Source: Nitrospirales bacterium (lineage in GTDB: Bacteria; Nitrospirota; Nitrospiria; Nitrospirales; UBA8639). From it: DNA of 37,697 nt. The position numbers and the translations under genes are program-made. The first letter of the stretch is position 1, and the number at the start of each line of letters is the position of its first letter. Below, piece by piece: positions 15,317-24,047 of the stretch. The DNA lies in NCBI GenBank assembly GCA_020027535.1, contig JAHRAK010000125.1:1-37697 (forward strand). The letters are read 5' to 3'. The notes under the pieces are model-generated. The model searched no databases. It saw only the letters and a program-made list of their open reading frames with translations, and was not told the DNA's origin.

Positions 15317-16411
15317 ATGAAGACGCGGGAACAATCCTCAGGGTCGTTTAGGCCTTGGGGATTTTTTATTTTGTCAGGCGTTCGGCTTGTCCGGGATTGT
15401 CGGCAGACGCAAGGGAGGAAATGGTCCCTTCGTGTTGTCTGTATCCTGACGATGACCGTTCTGGTTGTCCCCGTCTGTGAACCGCTATTTGGTTTTTCCG
15501 ATCACTCCACGACCATGAAACGTCGCCAACAGGGAATTCTCACCGGCATGCCGTTCATGGCCAACGTGGCACCTCGCACCTTCGTCGATGATCTTGGCCG
15601 TAAGCTCTATCTTGCTCAACCACCGAAGCGCATCGTGTCGCTGGCTCCGAGTATCACGGAAATGTTGTTTGCTCTTGGCCTGGATCAGGAAATCGTCGGC
15701 GTGACGGAATTTTGCAACTATCCTCCTGCTGCATTGGAAAAACCGAAAGTCGGGTATGCCCAACCAAATTTGGAATCCATTGTTGCGCTCAGGCCGGAAC
15801 TCATTGTCGCGCCGAAATCTTTTTTGAGAGTCGACTTGCTCAATCGGTTGGAACAATTGAAGATCCCGACGCTGCTTCTCGATCCCCAAACCGTTGAAGA
15901 TATTTTGCGCCACATTCAACTGTTGGGCCGCATGGTGGGGCGAGTCCCCGAATCCATCAAGGTGACGGAAAACATTCGCAAGCAAATGACCGTGCTGACC
16001 GCTCAATTGGTCGGGCGTCCACGCCCTACGCTGTTATTCGTGATCAATACCGATCCCCTCATTACGGTCGGTCCGGGAAGCTATATTCATCAATTGATCG
16101 AACTGGCCGGGGCAAGAAATGCCGCCGAACACGCGGGGACCGCTTATCCGCGTCTGAGCATCGAGGAAGTGCTCCGGCAAAACCCCGAGTTTTTGCTGTT
16201 CCCGATGGGTCGTTTCGAGGGAATTCCGCAAGCCGAGCAGGATCAATGGCGGCGGTGGACGTCTCTTGAAGCGGTCAAACGGAATCAATTCGTGCACATC
16301 GACAGTGACATCCTCAATAGACCGGGGCCGCGAGTGATCGAAGCCCTGGAAGTGCTCATTACCATACTCCACCCTGACGCGGTTCCCTCCGCGGCGGGGC
16401 AGGAGGAATGA
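15317..16411 (+). CDS. btuF: Cobalamin ABC transporter, periplasmic binding protein
   Basis: This is a class III substrate-binding protein (BtuF/TroA-like). It starts its mature core at PPKRIVSLAPSITEMLFALGL and continues with VVGVTEFCNYPP-type, PNLESIVALRPELIV and GPGSYIHQLIELAGARNAA blocks. ATG 15317 has GGGGAG nine bases upstream; the GTG at 15311 is too close to it. The N-terminus is long and basic before a hydrophobic export segment (LRVVCILTMTVLVVPVC). No canonical lipobox is clear. It binds corrinoids in the periplasm and delivers them to BtuCD. btuC follows after 10 bases. A ferric-siderophore role is possible by family, but the riboswitch argues for B12. Confidence 0.9.
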   Translation: MKTREQSSGSFRPWGFFILSGVRLVRDCRQTQGRKWSLRVVCILTMTVLVVPVCEPLFGFSDHSTTMKRRQQGILTGMPFMANVAPRTFVDDLGRKLYLAQPPKRIVSLAPSITEMLFALGLDQEIVGVTEFCNYPPAALEKPKVGYAQPNLESIVALRPELIVAPKSFLRVDLLNRLEQLKIPTLLLDPQTVEDILRHIQLLGRMVGRVPESIKVTENIRKQMTVLTAQLVGRPRPTLLFVINTDPLITVGPGSYIHQLIELAGARNAAEHAGTAYPRLSIEEVLRQNPEFLLFPMGRFEGIPQAEQDQWRRWTSLEAVKRNQFVHIDSDILNRPGPRVIEALEVLITILHPDAVPSAAGQEE

Positions 16412-16421
16412 GCACACGGCC

Positions 16422-17588
16422 ATGGCTTCCGTCACCTCTCATTCAGGAAAACCCCATGCCGGCGTTACGTCAGCCGTGCCGGCGCCGGCTTTTCTCTCCC
16501 GGGCCGAACCTGCCGCTTCTGCAGAAGGGTTTCGGCCTGCGCAAGCGGTTGCCACACTTTCACCCATAAAATGGATCGGCGTGTCCGGCGGGTTGGGGGC
16601 GTTGGCCCTCGTGGCCTTCGTGGCTTGTCTGGGATTCGGGACCGAGACCATTTCGTTTGCGAACGTTGCGGTGCTCTTGGCTCAGGGGCCGTTTGCCGAA
16701 GGAGCGACGCGAAACGTGCCTCACCACATTATTCTCTGGCAGGTCAGAGTCCCCAGGGTCTTGCTTGCCTTTATGGTCGGCGGAAGCCTGGCTGCCGTGG
16801 GGGCGTCGCTTCAGGCGTTGCTTCGGAACCCCTTGGCCGATCCCTACGTCATCGGTATTTCGAGCGGGGCCGCACTCGGCGCGGCCATGGCCGTCCTGTT
16901 TGGCGTCGGTTTTTCCATTCTGAGTTTGTCTGTTTTGCCGTTTTCCGCCTTTCTTGGTGCGTTGCTTGCTCTCCTCATTGTCTATCGCATTGCCGTGTCC
17001 TATGGGAGTTTTTCGATTCATACGCTCTTGTTGGGCGGAGTGGTCCTGAATGCGATTTTTTCGGCGCTCATCCTGTTTCTGACGAGTTTGGCCGACCCGT
17101 ATAAGGCCTCGGGGATGTATGCGTGGCTTATGGGCTCGTTAACGGGCCCGGATTTCCAAACCGTATTGGTTCTGGCCGTGTATCTGCTCTTCGGGGTGGC
17201 TGTCCTGGTTTCCCAAGCGTCTGCCTTGAACCTGCTCACGCTTGGAGAAGAGGCGGCTCGTTCGCTGGGGGTCGAGGTTGAACGCGTGAAGCGCGTCCTC
17301 TTTGCCGCGGCCGCGCTATTGACGGGATCGGTCGTGGCCTTTAGCGGCTTGATCGGATTTGTCGGACTCATCGTGCCCCATGCGGTTCGCCTGGTGTTCG
17401 GCGCCGACCATCGGCTGTTGTTGATTGCGTCGGGGATTGTCGGGGGCATCTTCCTCATGCTGGCGGATACCTTGGCCAGGACGCTGTTGAGCCCGGCGGA
17501 AATTCCCGTGGGCGTCGTGACGGCCCTGGTCGGAGGACCGCTCTTTTTATATTTGCTGATTCAGCAACGCAGGAGAATCGTCTCGTGA
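16422..17588 (+). CDS. btuC: Cobalamin ABC transporter permease (FecCD family)
   Basis: The protein is a polytopic FecCD/BtuC permease of about ten helices, with the characteristic VRVPRVLLAFMVGGSLAAVGASLQALLRNPLADPYVIG block and the C-terminal GFVGLIVPHAVRLVFGADHR block that contacts the ATPase. It moves corrinoid across the inner membrane. Before the first helix is an unusual Ala/Pro-rich stretch of about 48 residues. No later in-frame Met offers a shorter start, though a GTG start is possible. The stop overlaps the btuD start. Confidence 0.92.
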   Translation: MASVTSHSGKPHAGVTSAVPAPAFLSRAEPAASAEGFRPAQAVATLSPIKWIGVSGGLGALALVAFVACLGFGTETISFANVAVLLAQGPFAEGATRNVPHHIILWQVRVPRVLLAFMVGGSLAAVGASLQALLRNPLADPYVIGISSGAALGAAMAVLFGVGFSILSLSVLPFSAFLGALLALLIVYRIAVSYGSFSIHTLLLGGVVLNAIFSALILFLTSLADPYKASGMYAWLMGSLTGPDFQTVLVLAVYLLFGVAVLVSQASALNLLTLGEEAARSLGVEVERVKRVLFAAAALLTGSVVAFSGLIGFVGLIVPHAVRLVFGADHRLLLIASGIVGGIFLMLADTLARTLLSPAEIPVGVVTALVGGPLFLYLLIQQRRRIVS

Positions 17589-18415
17589 GCGAACGTCCGG
17601 AAACGCCGGCTCTTTCGCCTCTGAGGCTCACCGATGTGACGTTCGGGTTCGGACGAAAGGAAACGGCCGCTCAGTCTCCGGTTTTGAAAAACCTCTCGCT
17701 CACGATTGCGTCCGGGGAAGTGCTGGGCATCCTGGGTCCCAATGGCTCCGGGAAAAGTACCCTGCTGAAAATACTCATGAGAGTCCTGGTTCCTCAACAG
17801 GGGAAGGTTGAAATGTTTGGGCAACCCCATGCTGCGTTTTCCCAGGCCGAGATTTCCCGTCACGTGGCCTTCGTTCCTCAAGAAACCCAGCAGGCCTTTC
17901 CCTTTACGATCAATGAAATGGTGTTGATGGGTCGATATCCCCACCACAATCGAGCGTGGGCTCTGGGATGGGAAGGAGCACAGGATCGTGCCGTCGCGAT
18001 GCAGGCGATGAGAGATCTGGACGTATCCCACCTGGGGACCCGGCTGATTACCAACGTCTCAGGCGGGGAGCGACAACGAGCCGTGATTGCCCGGGCTTTG
18101 GCCCAGGAGCCGGAGATCCTGCTGTTGGATGAACCGACGGCCTTTCTGGACCTCCATCACCAATTGGATATTGCGAGAATCATTCGCCGTTTGAATCGAG
18201 AACGTGGGTTGACCGTCGTGCTTGTATCCCATGATCTGAATTTAGCCAGTCAATACTGCGATCGATTGGTGCTGTTACGGGAAGGGGAGATTGTGACCAT
18301 GGGTTCACCGGAAGAAGTCGTTGCCGGGGAATCTCTGGAACGGGTCTATGGCTGTCCTGTTCTCCTTGATCAACACCCGCAAACCGGCAAGCCAAGAGTC
18401 ACCTTGCCGGTTTGA
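17585..18415 (+). CDS. btuD: Cobalamin ABC transporter ATP-binding protein
   Basis: The ABC ATPase has Walker A GPNGSGKST (about 51-59), Q-loop FVPQETQQAFPF, signature VSGGERQRAVIARAL, Walker B EILLLDEPTAFLDL and the switch His in VLVSHDLN. It powers BtuC. The GTG start lies inside the btuC stop (GTGA overlap), implying coupled translation. The last codons and stop fall inside a perfect 12-bp inverted repeat. Length 276 is normal. Confidence 0.93.
   Translation: MSERPETPALSPLRLTDVTFGFGRKETAAQSPVLKNLSLTIASGEVLGILGPNGSGKSTLLKILMRVLVPQQGKVEMFGQPHAAFSQAEISRHVAFVPQETQQAFPFTINEMVLMGRYPHHNRAWALGWEGAQDRAVAMQAMRDLDVSHLGTRLITNVSGGERQRAVIARALAQEPEILLLDEPTAFLDLHHQLDIARIIRRLNRERGLTVVLVSHDLNLASQYCDRLVLLREGEIVTMGSPEEVVAGESLERVYGCPVLLDQHPQTGKPRVTLPV
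18380..18414 (+). repeat. Perfect 12-bp hairpin spanning the end of btuD
   Basis: CAAACCGGCAAG (18380-18391) and CTTGCCGGTTTG (18403-18414) form an uninterrupted stem with an 11-base loop. Because it is followed by A7 rather than T on the coding strand, it is not a standard terminator for btuD. It may stabilise the btuFCD mRNA 3' end. Confidence 0.7.
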
Positions 18416-18502
18416 AAAAAACGTAACGGCAATATATCCAAGTGGCCGATGTGGTGACGGCCTTGAAACGTTCACCGCACGTATTACACATTCAACAATT
18501 CA

Positions 18503-18668
18503 GGAGGCGTTCCTAAGGACAAAACAACGACAGCGACGGGGAAGATGGTGCAAATCCATCACGGTGCCGCCACTGTAAGCGGGGAATGATCTGCAAGAGA
18601 CCACTGTGAACGGAACGTTCATGGGAAGGTGCAGGGTAGTGATGATCCGCGAGTCAGGAGACCCAACT
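18503..18668 (+). promoter_or_regulatory. Cobalamin riboswitch upstream of btuB
   Basis: The order GATGGTGCAAATCCATCACGG, TGCCGCCACTGTAAGCGGGG, GACCACTG, GGGAAGGTGCAGGG and the B12 box GAGTCAGGAGACCC (about 18651-18664) matches the cobalamin aptamer. The btuB start codon is about 50 bases beyond the B12 box, with GGGAGG six bases before ATG. Boundaries are approximate. The region 18416-18502 between btuD and the aptamer shows no gene and likely holds the promoter. Confidence 0.93.
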
Positions 18669-18714
18669 GCCGTTGACCTCTGGACCCACCCTTCGAGTCA
18701 AAGGGAGGTAGCGT

Positions 18715-20703
18715 ATGTTTCATCGGTTCGTTTTTACGTATCTTCTTCTCCACGTATTTTTGATTCCCGCATTCTCTTTCGGTGAATCGCCCCCGGCTTC
18801 TCCGGACGTCCAGACCCTGGACACCGTAGTCGTGAGCGCCACAAAAACGCCGATTCTCCTTCGTCAGGTGACGAGTGCGGTCGAGGTCCTGACCGAAAAA
18901 GATCTCAAACGCCGCCAGGTCAAGACGTTGGTGGAGGCTCTTCGTCTTTCACCGGGCCTGGCGGTTTTGCAAAACGGCGGCCCGGGCGGCACGGCAAACG
19001 TACGGATTCGAGGAGGAAGTTCCAGACAAACTCTGGTTCTCATCGATGGAGCGATCGTGAATAGCGCGACGTCGGGAGATTTTAATTTTGCCCACTTGAC
19101 GACCGACAATATTGAAAAAATCGAAATCGTGCGGGGCGCCCAGAGCACACTGTGGGGGGCGGATGCCATGGGTGGAGTGATCAACATCACGACGAAACGG
19201 GGACGTGGGCCCTTGAAGGCCGGTGCCTTCTTCGAATACGGATCGTTCAATACGTTGCGGGAAGGCGGGCACGTTTCCGGTAGCAAGGGGTCGGTTGACT
19301 TTTCCGTAGCTCTCTCCCGGTGGGATACGACGGGCATCTCGCAGATCAACGCTCGAAGAGGGGCTACCGAACGCGATGCCTATCGGAATTGGCAGGTTTC
19401 TTCCCGCATCGGCATGACCCTGCCTTCCGAGGGCCGGCTCGACTTCAATTTTCGATGGTGGAACGGCTCGATCAATGTCGACAGCAGTTCCGGTCCCTCG
19501 GACGTCATCAACTACAGAAATGAGAGCGAGCGATTCATCTTCAGCGGAACCTATCGGCAACCGCTGACCGATTGGTGGACTCACGCGTTGACGCTTTCCC
19601 GGTCCCAAAATTCTCTTCTGGATGATCCGGGAACGTTACAGCGCAATCTGGTGACCGGAATGACGAGAACGCCCTTTGGTTCCGGGAATCCCAATGAAAT
19701 ACGCGTCGTGGCGAATCGAATCGAAAGCCAACACGACTTTCGCCTCAATCAATACGTCACGTTGACCGCGGGCTATCAATTTCGTGAGCAGACGGGAGAG
19801 AACGAGGGAGGGTTCAGTCCGTTCCCGGCGAAGATTATCTCGTCTCATGCCGGTTTCGGCCAAATGCAATTCAGTCTGTTTGATCGGGTTCTTGCTACTG
19901 CCGGGGTTCGGCACGACCGTTTTAACACATTTGGCGATGCCACGACGTATCGCGTCACCGGAGGATATCTGGTCAAGGAAACGAACACGAAAATACGCAG
20001 CAGCTATGCCACGGGATTCCGGGCTCCAACGGTCAATGAATTGTTCTGGCCGGACTTCGGCAATCCCGATGTGAAGCCGGAACAAAGTCAAAGTTTCGAC
20101 GTGGGTGTGGATCAGACTTTGTTTGCCGATAGGGTGACCATCAGCGGCGGCTATTTCTGGAATCGGTATCGCGATCTCATCCAAACCATTCAGAGTGCAG
20201 CGGTGTGTGGGACAGGCCCTTTTGGAGCCAATTATTGTCCCATCAACGTGGCTTCGGCTAAATCGCAAGGGTGGGAGGGTATGGTGAACGTTGTCCTGGT
20301 TCAAGAACAACCGTGGATGAAACGATTGGAACTGAAAGGACAATACACCATGACCCTGACCCGTGATCTTATGACCGGTACCAGATTGCGTCGTTGGCCG
20401 GTCGATCAAGCGAGTCTGAGTCTGTATTATCAACCAGTGGCTCCCCTCACCATGATCCTTGATGTTCGTTTTGTGGGGTCACAATTCAATGACAGGGAAA
20501 ATACCCAGCGTGTCGACTCGTTTGAAGTAGTCAATTTGGCCGTGAACTATGATCTCTCCGATCAATTCCAAGCCTACGTCCGGGTGGATAATGTTTTTGA
20601 CAAAGAGTATGAAGAAATATTGTTTTTCGGCACACCGGGACGCTCGGTTTTCGGCGGAATTCGAGCGAATTTTGATCTGCCGTTTGGGTCAAGTATGCAG
20701 TAG
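18715..20703 (+). CDS. btuB: TonB-dependent outer-membrane cobalamin receptor
   Basis: This 662-residue protein has a signal peptide (MFHRFVFTYLLLHVFLIPAFSFG) and a TonB box-like LDTVVVSATK (about 35-44). Next is a plug domain with TLVEALRLSPGLAVLQNGG, VRIRGGSSRQTLVLIDG and IEIVRGAQSTLWGADAMGGVINI. A 22-strand-type barrel completes it, ending with VRVDNVFDKEYEEILFFGTPGRSVFGGI. It takes corrinoids across the outer membrane using TonB energy. The extreme C-terminus is GSSMQ rather than an aromatic residue, a minor oddity. The upstream riboswitch supports the B12 substrate. Confidence 0.93.
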   Translation: MFHRFVFTYLLLHVFLIPAFSFGESPPASPDVQTLDTVVVSATKTPILLRQVTSAVEVLTEKDLKRRQVKTLVEALRLSPGLAVLQNGGPGGTANVRIRGGSSRQTLVLIDGAIVNSATSGDFNFAHLTTDNIEKIEIVRGAQSTLWGADAMGGVINITTKRGRGPLKAGAFFEYGSFNTLREGGHVSGSKGSVDFSVALSRWDTTGISQINARRGATERDAYRNWQVSSRIGMTLPSEGRLDFNFRWWNGSINVDSSSGPSDVINYRNESERFIFSGTYRQPLTDWWTHALTLSRSQNSLLDDPGTLQRNLVTGMTRTPFGSGNPNEIRVVANRIESQHDFRLNQYVTLTAGYQFREQTGENEGGFSPFPAKIISSHAGFGQMQFSLFDRVLATAGVRHDRFNTFGDATTYRVTGGYLVKETNTKIRSSYATGFRAPTVNELFWPDFGNPDVKPEQSQSFDVGVDQTLFADRVTISGGYFWNRYRDLIQTIQSAAVCGTGPFGANYCPINVASAKSQGWEGMVNVVLVQEQPWMKRLELKGQYTMTLTRDLMTGTRLRRWPVDQASLSLYYQPVAPLTMILDVRFVGSQFNDRENTQRVDSFEVVNLAVNYDLSDQFQAYVRVDNVFDKEYEEILFFGTPGRSVFGGIRANFDLPFGSSMQ

Positions 20704-20779
20704 TATGTTATTCTCCACGACAGGGACGATACCAATGGACGTTTCAACCCGCACGTCCAAGAGATGAAAACGGTGTTCC

Positions 20780-21361
20780 ATGCGGATCAGTAAAGTCTAT
20801 ACCAGGTCGGGCGATGCCGGGAAAACCCGCTTGGCCGGCGGGCAGGAAGTGTGGAAGGATTCCTTGCGCGTGGAAGCCTATGGCACGGTCGATGAGTTGA
20901 ATTCGGTTATCGGCATTGCCAGGGCGTTGAATGCGGATCAAGCGGATGGCGTGAAGACCAAGTCAACTCTTGAAGAGCACCTGCGGTGGATTCAAAACAA
21001 GTTGTTCGATCTGGGAGGGATCCTTGCCACGGCTCCGGGAGAGACCTTCAAGAACATGCCGGTGGTGACGGCCGATCACGTGGTCCGGTTGGAACGTCTG
21101 ATTGATGCCTGTCAGGAAGACCTGGAGCCGTTAAAAGAGTTTATCCTGCCGGGAGGCGGAACGGTGTCCGGGTTTTTGCACCAGGCCCGAACCATTTGCC
21201 GGCGTGCCGAGCGCCTCTGTGTGAGCTTGTCTCGCGAAGAAGATGTTCCCGCCGAGCTTGTGCGGTTCTTGAACCGGTTGAGTGACGTCCTGTTCGTGTT
21301 GGCGCGCTGGGTTGCGAAAACGCAAGGGGAACCCGAGTATTTATGGGAACGGGAAACCTGA
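20780..21361 (+). CDS. pduO: Cob(I)alamin adenosyltransferase, PduO type
   Basis: The protein transfers the adenosyl group of ATP to reduced corrinoid. The PduO/MMAB family marker VYTRSGDAGKTRLAGG is at residues 6-21, followed by VEAYGTVDELNSVIGIA. The C-terminal helices have ARTICRRAERLCVSLS and FLNRLSDVLFVLARW. Its 193 residues form the usual helical trimer unit. It lies 76 bases after btuB and probably shares its transcript. The symbol reflects family type only; a role in propanediol use is not implied, and it more likely serves corrinoid assimilation. Confidence 0.92.
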   Translation: MRISKVYTRSGDAGKTRLAGGQEVWKDSLRVEAYGTVDELNSVIGIARALNADQADGVKTKSTLEEHLRWIQNKLFDLGGILATAPGETFKNMPVVTADHVVRLERLIDACQEDLEPLKEFILPGGGTVSGFLHQARTICRRAERLCVSLSREEDVPAELVRFLNRLSDVLFVLARWVAKTQGEPEYLWERET

Positions 21362-21428
21362 GATGCGTTGTCAACGTTTCGCGTTCGACTCCCGTTTGTC
21401 CTCCGTCCTGAGTCCTGAGTCGTTTTCC

Positions 21429-21962
21429 ATGAATGCCGGTGACGGTTCTTCTCATCTGTGTTTCGTTCTTGGAGGTGCGCGTTCCGGGAAAAGCCGTCTG
21501 GCCTTCACGTTGGCGGGACAGGCTTTGCCCAGGGCCTTTGTCGCGACGGGAGAGGCGGGTGATGAGGAGATGGCCGCGCGCATTCGAAAGCATCGACAGG
21601 ATCGTGACCCATCCTGGGAAACACAGGAAATTCCCATTGACGTGAGCGGATGGCTTAAAGCCCATGGGGCGGCGTATAAGACGGTGGTGATCGATTGCCT
21701 GACCTTGTGGTTATCGAATCTTCTGGGTAGCGGGGTTCAGTCGTCACAAATCCCTACCTGTACGGATGAGTTGATGCAATCGGCTCGAATGGTTCCCAGC
21801 ACGGTGGTGTTGGTGAGTAATGAAGTGGGCCTGGGCATTGTGCCCGGTGACGCCGTGACACGGCAATTTCGAGACCTTGCGGGAGCCATGAATCAACGCG
21901 TTGCCGCGGCGGCCGATGCCGTCTATTTTTCCGTGAGCGGTCTTCCCATGAAATTAAAATAG
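21429..21962 (+). CDS. cobU: Adenosylcobinamide kinase / adenosylcobinamide-phosphate guanylyltransferase
   Basis: CobU phosphorylates adenosylcobinamide and converts it to the GDP-derivative. The P-loop is GGARSGKS (15-22), followed by AFVATGEAGDEEMAARI, the VIDCLTLWLSNLL block and VSNEVGLGIVP. ATG 21429 gives 177 residues, the family length. The track start at 21282 runs through the adenosyltransferase gene; an ATG at 21363 just after that gene's stop would add 22 poorly conserved residues. No strong ribosome-binding site settles the choice. cobT begins 15 bases after its stop. Confidence 0.92.
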   Translation: MNAGDGSSHLCFVLGGARSGKSRLAFTLAGQALPRAFVATGEAGDEEMAARIRKHRQDRDPSWETQEIPIDVSGWLKAHGAAYKTVVIDCLTLWLSNLLGSGVQSSQIPTCTDELMQSARMVPSTVVLVSNEVGLGIVPGDAVTRQFRDLAGAMNQRVAAAADAVYFSVSGLPMKLK

Positions 21963-21977
21963 CGGTCTTGTCATAAC

Positions 21978-23048
21978 ATGAGCGAAGATGACATTGATCT
22001 GATCCTTCCGGCTTTGAGGCTTCCCAACGAGGACGTTCGGTTGCAGGCGCAAGCCCGGCTCGATTCGCTCACCAAACCGGTGGGGAGTTTGGGACGACTC
22101 GAGGACGTGGCCGCACAGTACCTTGCGATTACCGGAAATGTTTCGGCTCTACAACTCGACCCCGTCGTGTTTGTGTTGGCGGCTGACCACGGCGTGGCGG
22201 CTGAAGATGTGAGCGCGTATCCGCAATCCGTGACCGCGCAAATGGTGAAGAATTTCGTCCACGGCGGGGCCGCTGTGAACGTACTGGCTCGCCATGCCGG
22301 AGCATCCCTGTGTTTGGTGGACATGGGAGTGGCTGAAGATCTCGGGGCATATGCCGGTCTTCTGGATCGTAAGATTGCCTTTGGAACCAATAATTTCCTT
22401 CGTGAACCGGCGATGTCCCCTGAGCAGGCGTTGCAGTCGATTCAGGTTGGGATGGATTTGGCAAAAGCCGCATGCGCGGACGGGAAAAATCTCATTGCCG
22501 TCGGGGAAATGGGTATCGGCAATACGACGGCGAGTGCCGCCATCGTTTCGGTGCTGACCGGACAAAGCGTGGAAGCGGTAACGGGCCGGGGAACCGGCGT
22601 CGATGATCAAACGTTGAAGCGTAAAATTGCCGTTATTGAGCGGGCTCTTGCGTTGCATCACCCGTCTCCTTCCGATGCCATTGAAGTCTTGACGAAAATT
22701 GGGGGATTCGAAATCGGCGGGATGGCCGGTCTGATGCTCGGGGCTGCGATCTGTCACGTGCCGGTCGTGCTGGACGGCTTTATTACGGGAGCGAGTGCGC
22801 TGCTCGCCGTGGCGCTGGAACCCCGGTGCCGGGAGTATCTCATCGCGTCACACCTGTCACGGGAGCCCGGACACCGGATTGTACTCGATCACCTGGAGTT
22901 TGATCCGTTGTTGGATTTGCGGATGCGGCTTGGGGAGGGGACCGGCGCCTGTTTGGCTGTCACGCTCATTCACGCTGCCTTGAAAATCTATCGTGAAATG
23001 GCCACGTTTGAGGAAGCACGGGTTTCCGGTTCGCTGCCCCAATCATGA
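21978..23048 (+). CDS. cobT: Nicotinate-nucleotide-dimethylbenzimidazole phosphoribosyltransferase
   Basis: CobT activates the lower ligand base to alpha-ribazole phosphate. Diagnostic blocks are LDSLTKPVGSLGRLEDVA, VLAADHGVAAEDVSAYP, QMVKNFVHGGAAVNVLAR and GEMGIGNTTASAAI. The catalytic glutamate region is RLGEGTGACLA near the C-terminus. The 356-residue length is typical. It sits between cobU and cobS in the nucleotide-loop assembly operon. Which base it uses cannot be read from sequence. Confidence 0.95.
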   Translation: MSEDDIDLILPALRLPNEDVRLQAQARLDSLTKPVGSLGRLEDVAAQYLAITGNVSALQLDPVVFVLAADHGVAAEDVSAYPQSVTAQMVKNFVHGGAAVNVLARHAGASLCLVDMGVAEDLGAYAGLLDRKIAFGTNNFLREPAMSPEQALQSIQVGMDLAKAACADGKNLIAVGEMGIGNTTASAAIVSVLTGQSVEAVTGRGTGVDDQTLKRKIAVIERALALHHPSPSDAIEVLTKIGGFEIGGMAGLMLGAAICHVPVVLDGFITGASALLAVALEPRCREYLIASHLSREPGHRIVLDHLEFDPLLDLRMRLGEGTGACLAVTLIHAALKIYREMATFEEARVSGSLPQS

Positions 23049-23067
23049 GTCCGGAGCCTGGACGTCC

Positions 23068-23832
23068 ATGATCAGATCCTCCCTGTTGGCGTGGCATTTT
23101 CTCACGATCATCCCTCTTTGCAAAGCTTCGCACGTTCAGCCCATCCCGCGTGAACTGGCGTCCTCCATGCAATGGTACCCTGTGGTCGGTCTGATCATTG
23201 GAGGAATACTTGGCGCGGGCGATGTCTTATTCAACATGGTCTTGACGCCGGATATGACGGCGCTGCTGGTCCTGTGCGTCCTGGTTGTCCTGACCGGAGG
23301 TCTGCACCAGGACGGATTAGCCGATACCATTGACGGGTTAGGCAAGCGAGGAAGTCTGTCAGAGCGGTTAGCCGTCATGAAGGATGGGAGCATTGGCGCC
23401 TTGGGTGCGACCGGCTTGATCTTGGCGCTTGGGTTACGCTTTGAAGGCATCCTTCACCTGCCTGCTCCTGATCGCATCCTTCTGTTGTTATGCATGCCGG
23501 TGATCGGGAAATGGACCATGGTGGTGAGTACGTTCGGCAGTTCGCATGGTCGGCCGGGTGGTGGCCTTGCTTCAGACTTTTTTAATGAAATCCGGCTGAG
23601 AGACGTGCTGTGGGCCACCGTCTGGGCCGGAGTGTTTCTTTGTGCAACCCTCGGATGGCAGGCGGGCGGGTTGCTCCTGGGGCTCGGCGTCGTCGTGGCA
23701 CGCGGCATGGTTTTCATGTGTTCTCGTGTTTTCGGCGGGATCACGGGAGACGTGCTTGGCGCGATCAATGAAGTGACGGAGATCCTGTTTCTGATTACCG
23801 CCCCGATGATCCTGATGCTGGTGGCATTCTGA
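23068..23832 (+). CDS. cobS: Adenosylcobinamide-GDP ribazoletransferase (cobalamin synthase)
   Basis: CobS is the integral membrane enzyme that joins adenosylcobinamide-GDP with alpha-ribazole or its phosphate. It has LTIIPL near the N-terminus and the hallmark GGLHQDGLADTIDGLG with acidic catalytic residues, then MKDGSIGALGATGLIL. Several hydrophobic helices follow. ATG 23068 with a GGAG 11 bases upstream gives 254 residues, as expected. The track start at 22993 overlaps cobT and adds 25 unrelated residues. Confidence 0.93.
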   Translation: MIRSSLLAWHFLTIIPLCKASHVQPIPRELASSMQWYPVVGLIIGGILGAGDVLFNMVLTPDMTALLVLCVLVVLTGGLHQDGLADTIDGLGKRGSLSERLAVMKDGSIGALGATGLILALGLRFEGILHLPAPDRILLLLCMPVIGKWTMVVSTFGSSHGRPGGGLASDFFNEIRLRDVLWATVWAGVFLCATLGWQAGGLLLGLGVVVARGMVFMCSRVFGGITGDVLGAINEVTEILFLITAPMILMLVAF

Positions 23833-23835
23833 TTC

Positions 23836-24033
23836 GTGAAACGTAATCTCAAGAAAACGTGCGGGCGATGCGGCTGTGCGTTCACGTGCGGGCTGTATGG
23901 GTGCTGGTGTGCCGGCGTGCAGGTTTCCGATGCCCAATACGCGATCATTGCCGAACGGTTCGCGGATTGTCTGTGCCCGTCATGCTTGAAGGCCCTATGT
24001 GCGGGGGGCTTGCTCTCAATGTCGGCTGATTGA
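23836..24033 (+). CDS. Small cysteine-rich CWC-type protein
   Basis: This 65-residue protein contains ten cysteines. The pattern is CGRCGCAFTCG...GCWCAGV...CLCPSCLKALC, which matches the small bacterial Cys-rich CWC family (named for its Cys-Trp-Cys motif). The cysteine spacing suggests a metal site, most likely zinc, or redox chemistry; function is not established to my knowledge. It uses a GTG start three bases after cobS, and its stop overlaps a possible TTG start of cbiB, so it is embedded in the B12 operon. Because of its size, it could easily be missed by gene callers. Confidence 0.82.
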   Translation: MKRNLKKTCGRCGCAFTCGLYGCWCAGVQVSDAQYAIIAERFADCLCPSCLKALCAGGLLSMSAD

Positions 24034-24047
24034 ACGGTTTTGAGCGT

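Noticed and set aside
18380-18420. Intrinsic terminator after btuD
   Set aside because: The stem is perfect but is followed by A7, not T, on the transcript strand.
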